Position numbers and translations under genes: made by a program. The notes beneath the pieces were generated by a model. The model was given only the letters and a program-made list of their open reading frames with translations. It was not told where the DNA came from and searched no databases. Below, piece after piece: positions 42,939 to 54,900 of a DNA stretch of 64,000 nt. Origin of the DNA: Lineus longissimus (lineage: Eukaryota > Nemertea > Pilidiophora > Heteronemertea > Lineidae); contig NC_088324.1 in the NCBI RefSeq assembly GCF_910592395.1, forward strand, positions 10,132,953 to 10,196,952, read 5' to 3'. Each line of letters begins with the position of its first letter. Within the stretch, counting starts at the first letter, position 1.

Positions 42939-45900
42939 CTGAAATGCGAAACAGATTGTAAAATTAACGCTAATATGCCAAGTGCAAGCTCAATTTTCAC
43001 CATGGGGGAGGGGAGACCAGAGAACCAGCAAGCATAACATAGAACCTTTTGATATCGGGGAACATAAATATTCCGATGCAAATGAACCAGAAAATCTGTT
43101 AGGCCCATGATCCCACACTTGCACATCGCCTCTACTCCTCTTTGGAGACCATTGTCTGTCTCCGGAGCAGCCATGGCCGGAAAGGATCAAGGTGGTACTT
43201 AGTTAAGTAATGCAATGTCCCAGCTCAGTTTTGAGATTCAAGCATTACAGACAACTTTTGATTACATTTCTATGTTTGTTTGTACACCTAACCATTGAAA
43301 TCGCACCTGTCGCGTGAGTTAATATCACTCGCCAACACACTGCAGTCGGGTTTGAACCATGGCACAGACAGACACTCTATCATGGAGCTCAAATTTCAGA
43401 AAGGTCACAAACACATCATTGTTTCAAGGAACTCTGAATTGCGTACCTTCCAACTTTTTGTCTTAACCACTTGACATGATCGATAAGTCTCATCCTCTCT
43501 TTTCGTGGGTCGACGTATTCTCGTTGCTCATCTGGTGCTTTGAGCAAGACTCCATTGTGTAGCTGTAGCAGTGTCTCGAAGTCGGCCAAGTCTTCATCAA
43601 CCTGGTGGTAGTTAATCTCATCTGGGGGTACCTGAGATAGGGGGGAAAAAAGATAAACATTGGGTTAAGTTGAAAACTAACCGGGGACCTTCCTCAATAT
43701 TATCCACTTTCATTATTTTTGATTTTGGCCGAAGAGCTGTTTTTTTATAATGTAGACTTGTACTCGCACTCACCTGATTCCAACGATACATTCTTGGGAA
43801 ATACTGTGGTGTGATGGACTCACGCCTCTTCTCTATCAGCCTGAAATTGTAAAGCATAACATACATCATTACGAGGGAGAAATGTCTTTCATAGGAAAAA
43901 CAAACTTTTAAAGTTCAGAAAACTTGAACTCTTTAATGCCATAGAGGAAGCATCATAGAATCAGACTTCTATCAAAACTGCACCTTATCAGGTCTGGCCG
44001 TAGCTGATAAACCGAGTATACCTGATACTTCTAGTGCACACAAATCATGCACAATTACAGATGTATGAGTCATGACCGACAATACTGACCTCATGCAGTT
44101 ACAACTAAACAACTTTTTGCTTTTTTCCAATCGTTTTACTTCAACATGTTCAAAAATTCAGTGAAAAACTTCATCACGGCTGTACGTTTACTCACGTTAT
44201 AAGCTTTTCCCTGGTGTTTATCTGTATCCTCTTGATCTGTTCTGGAGTCCAGTCAACAGGTGACACTGTGCCGGTGCTGCCCAGGGCCATGTTGATGGCA
44301 GTTCGCACACCATTCACCTAAAGAACAAGAAAATGCATAATTTTTGTCACTGACATTTGCTGTTATATAAAGCAGAGAAATTCCTGTCATCTGAAGTTTT
44401 ACTGAACACACAAAACATCACAGATAACAAATGACCTTGACCTGTTCCACCTCCCAATCAATAGCTGACTGACGCAGAGGCAACCAGAGGTCTGCCTGGG
44501 AATATATGACAATAACACAAAAGATTAGCTCTACTTTAGAATAAGAGCATTATTCAAACATTGCGCCCCGCACTGTGACAAAAGAATCACTAACGCAAAG
44601 CATTATGGTGAAGTCTTTAAATAGAATGAGGACTCCCCAAGGGGAATTCCTCAATACATTCCAGCAAAAGCCATTCAGACGACAGAAAACCTAACCACTT
44701 AAAAGCATTTTTTGATTGAGTGGGGATTCAAATTCACAGGAATTGTTTTATGAGCTTGACCAGTCTATTTTTTCCTGACCTCGCCAAGAAAACAGTTGTT
44801 ACAGATGTCTGAGATGAGTGCTGTGCAGGAAAACACAAGTCCTCTGTTCAGGAAGTCAACATGACTCTCCTCTATACACGAAGTTCTATTTTAAAGCACG
44901 GTGACATTGGCATCAACTAAAGCTTTCGGTGACCATGAAACACCACAATGAACAGCTATTGTGTCACTGTGAAACATCACTTTTGGCTAGGGAATACTTC
45001 TGGATGCAGAAAATCTGCTCTGTGGATAGGAAAATACAGATGTGAATTGACAATTTCCACAACTCTTACCTCTGTCATCAAGAGCAAGACATCGCTCTAT
45101 CAAGGACTGATTTGTCAGAATGCAAGGGTGTCGTTAAAAGTGGTTCTATGGTGACATTATGACTGATATTATTTTGAGTGAAGTTCAAGTCAGATGAGGA
45201 AACAATTATAAATCACATCCATGGTCAATTGTGCGAAATTTAAGATTTAGCCCTGTTGCAAGAAATCTTCCGCTAAGGTTGACAAAATGTTTCCTCTGCA
45301 CGAAGCGGTTCAAAATGGCGACTTGGATGAAGTCAAGCGTCTCGTTCTGCAGGGGGAAGACATCAATGCAAAGAACGATACGGGCTGGATGGTGCTACAC
45401 TGTGTAGCTAGGTCAACAGACGTCAAAGTTGCAGAGTATTTAGTGAGCCGGGGTGCTGACGTAAACGGTAACACTGACGGTGGAAATAACGCTTTGTTGT
45501 TTTGCTCCACTCAGGGCAACATCGACATGGTGAAATGTTTGGTGAATCTTGGAGCGGATATTAACTCTAGAAATAAGTTCGGTTTTAATGCGTTGCACAA
45601 GGCATCGCAGTCAACAAACTTAAACCTCATAGATTACCTAGTCACTCACGGTTTGGATGTGAATTCGAGAACTTTTAAAGGCAGTACCGCGTTACTTCTA
45701 TCTTCAACTAAAGGTTATCTGGACATGGTAAAATGTTTACTCAGACTGGGCGCTGACATCAGCTCAATGGACAAGGCTGGGTTTAATGTTTTACACAGGG
45801 CCAGTCAATCGACTAATACTGATCTCGTAGCATATCTGGTCAGTCAGGGGCTGGACGTTAATTGCCAAACCACTCAGGGTGACAACCCAATACTTCTTTC

Positions 45901-48900
45901 CACAGCAAAAGGTGATACAGGCATGGTCAAGTGTCTGATAAGTCTAGGTGCCGATATAAACTCGGAGGATACTATGGGATGCAACGTAATGCACCAGGCA
46001 TCCTTATCAAACAATCCTGCCCTTGTAGAATATCTGGTCAGTCGGGGTTTTGATGTGAATTGCAAAAGTACTCTCGAGGATGACCCATTGCTACTTTCAT
46101 CAGGTCAAGGTCAATTAGAAATGGTGAAATGTTTGATGCGATTGGGAGAAGATATCAAGACGTTGGACATGTTGGGATACAGTGTCTTGCACAAGGCTTC
46201 GAAATCAAACAATCCTGACCTCGTGGAATACCTTGTCGGTCAGGGTTTGGATGTGAATAGTAAAACACTTGACGAGGTCACGCCGCTGCCCTTGTCAGCT
46301 GAGACGGGTCACTTAGGCGTGGTCAAGTGTCTCATCAGACTTGGGGCTGATATAAACTCCGAGGATATCCTTGGCTACAATGCATTGCACAGAGCTTCTG
46401 AATCGAACAATCCTGAGATTGTGGAATATCTGGTCAGTCAGGGTTTGGATGTAGAATGTAAGGTATTCAATGACGCCACTCCATTAATTCTGTCGTCGGG
46501 GAGAGGTGATATAGATATGGTGAAATGCCTGATTGGCCTGGGTGCAAACATAAACAGCAGGGATACAAACGGGCAGACTGCGTTGCACAGGGCGTCTAAA
46601 TCTATCAACCCTCAGCTCGTAGAGTACCTAGTCAGTCAGGGTTTGGATGTGGACTGTAAAACTCCCGATGGAGTCTCTCCATTAGTGGCCTGCTCCTCAA
46701 ATGGAAACATGACCATGGTGAAGTGCCTGATCGATCTGGGGGCAGATATAAACTCCACAGACCAGAATGGGTTCAACGCCATCCTCTCCGCATCGATCTC
46801 TAATAATCCTGACCTCGTGCAATATCTCGTAGCTCAGGGTCTGAGTGTCAATTCAAAATCATTTGAGGAAGGTACCCCGTTAACTCTATCATGTTGGAAA
46901 GGTAATTTGGACATGGTGAAACGTCTGATTGGTCTCGGGGCTGACACCATCTCAACAGACAGGAACGGGTACAATGCGATGCACTGGGCTTCTCTTTCAG
47001 GTAATCATGCACTGGCAGCTTATCTTGTCCGTCAGGGTTGCAATGTGAACTGTAAAACGCCCGGAAATGACACTCCAATATCTTTATCATCGAACAAAGG
47101 TGACCTTGAAATGGTGAAATTTCTAATCAGCCTTGGGGCTGACATAAACTCCGAGGACAGAAGTGGGTTAAATTTGCTTCATCAGGCATCACAATCAACA
47201 AATCAAAACCTTGTTGAATTCCTGGTCAGTCAGGGCTTAGATGCAAACAGTAAAACAGCTGTAGGAAAGACCCCACTGCTTTTATCAACAGAGAAAGGCA
47301 ACATGGGCATGGTGAAATGTCTGATCAGGCTTGGGGCTGATATCAGCTCCAGGGATCAGTATGGGCAGAATGTAATGCACCTGGCAACTTTATCAACCAA
47401 TACTGACCTTGTGGAATATCTGGTCAGTCAGGGTTTAGACGTGAATAGCGAAACTCTTGAGGCAGTTACTCCGTTATTACTGTCATCATGGAAAAGTGAC
47501 CTGGACATGGTGAAATGTCTGATCAGGCTGGGGGCTGATATCAACTCAATGAATACAAGAAGCTGGGGGGCAATGCACTACGCAGCCAAATCATCCAATC
47601 CAGCACTCTTGGAACAGCTGGCTGATCTGGGGCTGGATGTGAATGGGAAATCTATAGATGACACAACTCCATTACAAATATCTTCAGATATAGGCAACAT
47701 GGACATGGTGAAATGTCTGATCAGACTCGGGGCTGATATATATGCCATGGATAAGCTTGGATGCAACGTTCTTCACCGGGCATCCATATCTAAGAATCCC
47801 GACCTCGTGAATTATCTGGTAAGTCTCGGTCTTGATGTGAATGGTACAACTACATATGGCCTTACTCCGTTATCGATGACTTCAGATAAAGGAGACATGG
47901 ACATGGTGAAATGCTTGATTGGATTGGGTGCTGATGTCAACACCAAGGATACACAAGGATATACTGTGATGCACATGGCATCTCTCTCGACCAATCTGGA
48001 ACTAATAGAGCACCTAGTCAATGAGGGACTGGATGTGAACTGTAAAACATTTGACTATTTCACTCCACTGTTGCTTTCATCAGAAAGAGGCAACATGGAG
48101 ATGGTGAAATGTCTGATCAGATTCGGGGCTGATATCAACGCAGTGGACAAGATCGGCTACAACGTCTTGCACAAGGCATCAATCTCAAGCAATCCTGATC
48201 TTGTGGAGTATCTCATCAGTCAGGGTTTGGATGTGAACAGTAAAACCTTTGGTTTCTTTACCCCTCTTTTGTTGTCGTCTGAACGAGGTAACCTGGATAT
48301 TGTGAAATGTCTGATCAGGCTGGGCGCTGACATCAACACAGTGGATATAAAAGGTGCAAATGTAATATACTGGGCATCCAAGTCCTGCAATCCTGGCCTG
48401 GTGAAATACCTGGTCAGTCAGGGATTGGATGTGAATTGTAGAAACCTCGACAGCATCTCTCCGCTGTGTCTGGCATCGCATGAAGGCAACAGGGACATGG
48501 TGAAATGTCTAATTGAACTTGGGGCCGATATCAACTACAAGGACAGAATAGGGGCTAATGCCCTGCACAGGGCATCTCTTTCACACAATCCTGACGTCAC
48601 AGAATATCTCGTCAGTCAAGGTTTGGATGTGAACTGTAAGACACTTGAGGAGTTTACTCCGCTAGGTCTAGCATCAAATCTCGGCAACATGGAGATGGTG
48701 AAATGTCTGATCAAACTCGGGGCTGATATCAACATCAAGGATAAGAAAGGATTCAATCTGCTGCACAGGGCATCTCAAGCAACGAACACAGACCTTGTTG
48801 AATATCTGGTCGGTCAGGGTGTTGATATAAATTGTAAAGCCGAAGGCGAGAATATCTCTGTATCACCACTGTCATTGGCATCAAGCGAAGGCAACCTTGA

Positions 48901-51900
48901 CATGGTCAAATGTCTGATTAGCCTGGGTGCTGACATGATGACCAAGGATAAGGAAGGGTACAGTGTGCTACACAGGGCGGCAACATCAACCAATCCTGAC
49001 CTAGTAGAATATCTAGTAAGTCAGGGTGCTGATGTGAACTGTAAAGATGAGGGTGGTTCGACTCCATTCCACTTGTCGTTCTTGCTCAAAGATGATGATA
49101 CAACATCCTACCTAATCAATATTACGGATGCGGTGCACTCATTTCACCCATGGCACCCACTCCCTACTGGTGCGGAGCTTGGGTTTACCTCTGGTACCCG
49201 GCTGCTCCTTGACGTGGCCAATACACAAATCTCACAGTCTGAACTCGACCGTGCTCTGCAACTGAGTTGCTGCTACGGCCAAACCGATGTCGCAAGATTA
49301 CTGCTACTGAAAGGGGCTGACACTAACACAGGTGACCATCTTGGACGAAAGCCACTGAAGTTCTCACCTTTTTCTACATTTATCGATTACGAGAAAGTAT
49401 TCTCTACCAGTATGTCGCAAATGCTCAAAACCCCAATGGAACTCATCACTAGGTTACCAGGCATCGGTAGTGTCAGGGTGATCCCACACAATTATGCACA
49501 AGTGGTCCACATCGACATTTTGAATTTCTACGACAATCTACCATTCGCAGGTGAAATGTTCACCAATGCCATAAAGAGGCAATGTGGGAGTGCTGCTGAG
49601 GGCTGCCGAGTAGGCCTCCCCAACGAAATGGATATTCTGTTCATCATTCACTCCACCGGAATAGTCTGCACAACACCGATATGCTCTGGATACTTGCAGT
49701 ATTCACGGCAAGGAGACAAGCTATTAGAAAGGGGAAGTAAAAGTTTCCATGAAACTTTTTTCAAGGAACTGCAGTCAGTCGTGCAAACTGGTTATAGAAC
49801 GGAGAGAGTAAGCATATATGAAGCTGGGAAATTACATAGCTACACAAAAATGATGAATCGCAAGGCATGTACTCCTATGTTACCGATGTGGTGTGATGGG
49901 TTGAATGTTCTTTTTGTTTCTGTTGACACAGTGCCGTGTGTTCACATCAATGACTGGCGTGACGAATTTATCGCCCGGACGTGGCTGATGGATCGCTCTG
50001 AACTGCAGTTGCGAGGATACCTCCTGGTGCCAAAACCACCTCACAGGAAAAGTAAGCTTGCCAAACAATTCACTCAGAAAGAACTGAATGAAATGTGGAG
50101 GATTTCATTCGCACATCTTGAAGTTGAACACATCAGCAGATTGGAAGACAGAATCAAAGATGTTTACATCACAGCCAAATGTTTGAGGAACCCAGATGTG
50201 TGTCGCATCATGATTACTGAAGGTGAAGGTTTACCAAAGAATGTTGATGACTATATCAGTAGTTATGTACTGAAGTCAATATTTTTGAAAAATGTGGAGG
50301 GTTTTATCGAGTTGGACCTGAGTCTTGGTGAGATGGTGTGTAAGGTGTATGATGACGTAGACGACGCCTTCCACAAGGGCTTCATTCCCATGTTCTTCGC
50401 ACCAAAGTTCAATGTCATCGATGGATTCAAACTTGACTTGGCCAAGAGTGCCAAAGTAGCCAGTGTAATGAAAGCATTTGTGAGGAGGTTGCATAACGGG
50501 GGAAAGGATGCTGCAGACCTCTGTGCTGTTCCCATAGAAACAGAGGAGTGGACATACACTGCATTTGACATAATCAGCAACCAAACTACCACATGGAAGA
50601 TTAAAAACATTCCAAAGGCAGATGCCCCTTGGCAACGGTGGTTTCGGTGGGCTAGAGATCAGGTGAGGTTGGCGCTGCCTCGTCTTATTTCATTGGGTGT
50701 CGGGACATGCAGACTATTCCGGCACCACTCAGACCTGACAGGGTACCCAAGTATTTTTGGTCAGGGTCATTTGATTGGCAGTATCCTTGTAGCCTTATTG
50801 GCTGGGCTAGTCACATATTTATCCTGGTAGCTTTGCTGACTCTAACAAACTTCAAAATTAACCCATGGACTTACCATTGTGAGATCATCATTGTCTATCG
50901 TCACATCAAATGTGATTTCCATTTCATGATCCGGGAAGGCTGGATGGCCGCTGTCAGGATCCACCCCGAGGCCACACAGCACACCAATATATTTAGTCCT
51001 TGCTGAATCGGTCCTAAATGAAGAGAGAGAATAATATAATCTATATTGCCTTGAATCTGGGATATCAGAACTTTGTCACTTTTCTATTATCTTGTATAAA
51101 GTCTAAAGTCAAAATTTTGGGTTTATAGTCTTGTTGGACTTAATATTTGGCTCAAGTGCTACAGCCCTGAGTCTACAGCCCTGAGTCTACAGCCCTGAGT
51201 CTACAGCCCTGAGTCTGTAGCACTTGTTTCAGTTTTAGCTTGGTATCTGTTAACCATTTCTCTGGTTTCAAAGAGCTAATACAGTATCAACACAAAGGCT
51301 CATGACGGATGTTTTGGCTCATGACCATTTCGACCATTGGGGCAAAATGACTTCAGGTCATGCGTCATAAGCCGAAAGTTACATGGGCCGAAAAGACCAT
51401 ACATCCTCAAAAGAACCTTTTGTGGCAAATATTTCCAAGCTGGGGTAAATGCAAAGAGAATATGAGTACAGAACCTACCTAATCTCCGCACATGGAGCAA
51501 ACAGCAAAGCAAGGATTGCCGGAAGTCCATGGATATGAGGCATGATAGTAGTATTCCTGGCGATGATTGAATTCCCAGATGGATTGAGCCCAACATGAGC
51601 AGCCACCATGAGTCGGTCATGAGAGTCCTGGGGTTCATCGTCGATTGTAATGCAGTTGATGCTGTCTCTCTCGATCTTCACTGACCTAAGTGAAAAGCAG
51701 AATGACGAGCTAATCAAGACACTAGATATCTACCAAAGGACTTTACTCACCCCAAAAATACAAACAAGCAATTTTTGTTGCTGCCACCTATGATTATAAT
51801 TGCTGGTATGCGGGACAAAAATATCAGTTAGTAAAACCAGCAAATGCTGGGTTTGATATCGGAGCGATCCCGAGATTCTCGTTCGGTTCACTCACCTTAG

Positions 51901-54900
51901 TCTAGAGACCTTCGTGATACCATTGAAAGAAACTTCATATGCCGAGTTGGGTCCTTGTACGGTGATCTGAAAAGATCCGACTTCAATCAGACTTGATGGT
52001 ATAAATGCAGGAAAGTAATGACAGAATATAAGACACAGAGACTTAAGGGTTAGGACAGTCATGGCAGCATACATTACACAGTCACATCAATGACAAATGA
52101 CATACACTAGTGTGTTACATGATGTCAGGACAGCACAATTCATGAAAATGCCAATGCCAGGCCAGGAGGGCCAAGGCTGTACACTGCTGCCTATAATGCT
52201 TTTTAATAGCTTGCAAAGTTTCTTCTTTACTGTATTGTAGGCCTATTCTGAACTTTGATACTGCTGTAGGCTTCTTAGCCTGCAACATCTTTTTTCATTG
52301 TAGGCCTATTCTGAACTTTGATACTGCTGTAGGCTTCTTAGCCTGCAATGTCTTTTTTCATTGTAGGCCTATTCTGAACCTTGATACTGCTGTAGGCTTC
52401 TTAGCCTGCAATGTCTTTTTTCATTGTAGGCCTATTCTGAAGATGTAGGCAAGCATGGTAGCACTGACAACTTAAGAGATATACCAGCATATATCATTGC
52501 CAGGATAGTCACGACACTAACAACATGCATCCTCATGGCCTACATATGGTCAGTACAGAATGATGATGTGTAGATAGTCAATGCATTAGCAATGTCAATA
52601 CACGCGACAGAGCAAGATCAATGTTTGGACAATCGTGACAAAATGCACTGCAAAGAGACATGTCCATCGCTGGGCAGCCATGACAGCATGCATGACACGA
52701 CGACGAAACCCTCAATTCAGAACTGAAAGTATAAATACTATTGGCATGCTCAATTACGCAAAACAACGATATGATCACAAGAATAATCACCTTGTGTCCC
52801 CTCTTGGAGGAGCCCATGGCCTTGCCTGCGTCTGCTACTGCCAATTCCAACCAACTATCATCTGTATGCTGGGACCCGCCTAATCCAGGGTTGACGTCAT
52901 AGTCTCGAGACTGGTGATTTTGCTGGAAGGAAGAATAGAAACTAAAAGAAGTTAAGTGGACCACATTGAGTTAGACCCTTCTGGCGTAAGATGTCGATAA
53001 TGAAGCTAAAGAGGCCAGTCTCCCCCTTATCACTATGGCCAGCAATAGCCCAGACCCTATGGGTTGGAGACCGCTTAATTTCGACACCACAGTTTTCAAC
53101 AGCATTTCCTTACCCTCGATGCATAACCTTCCTCCACTGGTTCAGCTAGACCCTTCCTGCACAATTCGTCATTGAGATTCACAGTGGCATTGCGACGATA
53201 CTGGATAATCAACTCTGCTCTGATCTTGCCACTGACTATGGAGTAGATCTGAAGAAGATTAAGCAGGAAATATTAGTTTATTACATCCACCTTGGGTCCA
53301 AAATATTCCGGTTTAAGCTAAATGTAAAGAAGCTCACCAGGCTGGAGGCTCTCACAGTTTAACTACCAGTCTTACTCCCCCTGTCGAAGAAACTGGTCTA
53401 ATGCAAGTTCACTTCCCAGTTGAGATTGGAAACCATCAAGATATACTCCTGGCTCACTGACCAATAAACCCAATTGGTGCCTAATCGTAGTGGCACACAG
53501 ACGCTCATGTATCAGTGGAGGATGAATAACTCCCTGGTGAATCCCTCTTCCAAGTGCAGAGCAAACGTTGAAGAAGAAAAACGACTCCTGGGTGAAGAGA
53601 ATACCTTAATGAGGCATGGATTCTTTGTTTGTCGCTCAATCAAGTCTTTTGCCTCCCGGCTCCACTGGCCATCCATACCTCTTGTGTTGGACGGCCGCAC
53701 GCCGGACAGGAAACATTCCATGGCCTGAAATAACAAAAATGCGAAAAATGCAACAGTTGACATTGACAAACAATACTGTGTGGTTTGTAAAGTAAAGGCA
53801 ACATTTAAATGTATATCCCTGAAATTGAACAATACAAAAGGCTCATTATCATATCCTCCCATAAGACCTAACCTGGAATTCTTCCTTGAGTAATGATGGC
53901 GGTATCTGCCTGATCTTCTGATGAAGCTGAGCTCGGTTGATCGTCTCCTTGTTCCCATAGTCGACAAAGAACACCTGGAATCGACAGAAATAAACATGAA
54001 AATATGCAAATATATGGTGATATTATGCACTCAATTGTCAATATTCTTCAGGTTATACAATAAAAAATACTAATTAAACAGATGTGTCTGCTTTAGGGAG
54101 GTATCACTGCTATTCTATGCTCACCTTTATAGTATCCATTGTTACAGACTCCACCCTAGCACGGTAGAATGTGCCCTGGAACTCTGCCAGGCAAAGCTGA
54201 CCAACTGCAGGGTTTTTTATCGGGTCCACAGGAGACGACTGGAGGTGTTCTGCTATGGTCAGGTCAAGGGAACTGACCACTGAGTGATGGTCCGTGTAGA
54301 ATGCCCAGAAATGGCCTGCATCTTCTATCTGTAAGAGATCTTTGATTATGCTAGAGCCAGGTCAAGCGAATTGACCTGAGTGATGGTTAATGTAGAACAG
54401 CCGGAAATGGCCCATATCTTGCATCTGCGAGTAAATATATACCATATGACTACCTCTAGTTACACCACACGAAGGTCTTCTGCTACAGGTTGAAAAGGAA
54501 CTGACAAAGTGATATTTGTGCTGAAAGTGTAGAAATCTTCAATATCTTCTATCTGCCTGGGGAGGTATAATTTCAATATAATATGAATCATTTGTGAGTA
54601 TTGGAAGAAGCCTTTTTACAACAGGCCATGCTTTACCGTATCTTAAATTACGTTCACTGATTGCGTGTAGAGATCAGTTACTTTTGCTAGACAGCACTAT
54701 TTATTTTTGGTAATGACATAACATGGGCAGAAGTACTTACATGGGAGATTACAACAGGTACTGTGGACTGGAGTGGTCCTGGTAACTCCACCTGCTTAGC
54801 CTGCTGGCTCTGGGCTTGCTCTCGGTCACCAAGCAACTTGATCCTAATCAACAAGGAGATGAAATTATGCAATTTACATATTAGCAAAAATATATAAGCA

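Noticed and set aside
45310-50635. Several minus-strand ORFs across the ankyrin-cGLR gene
   Set aside because: They are shadows of the 1847-codon plus frame; the TDRD9 exons on the minus strand stop at 50875 and resume at 44317.
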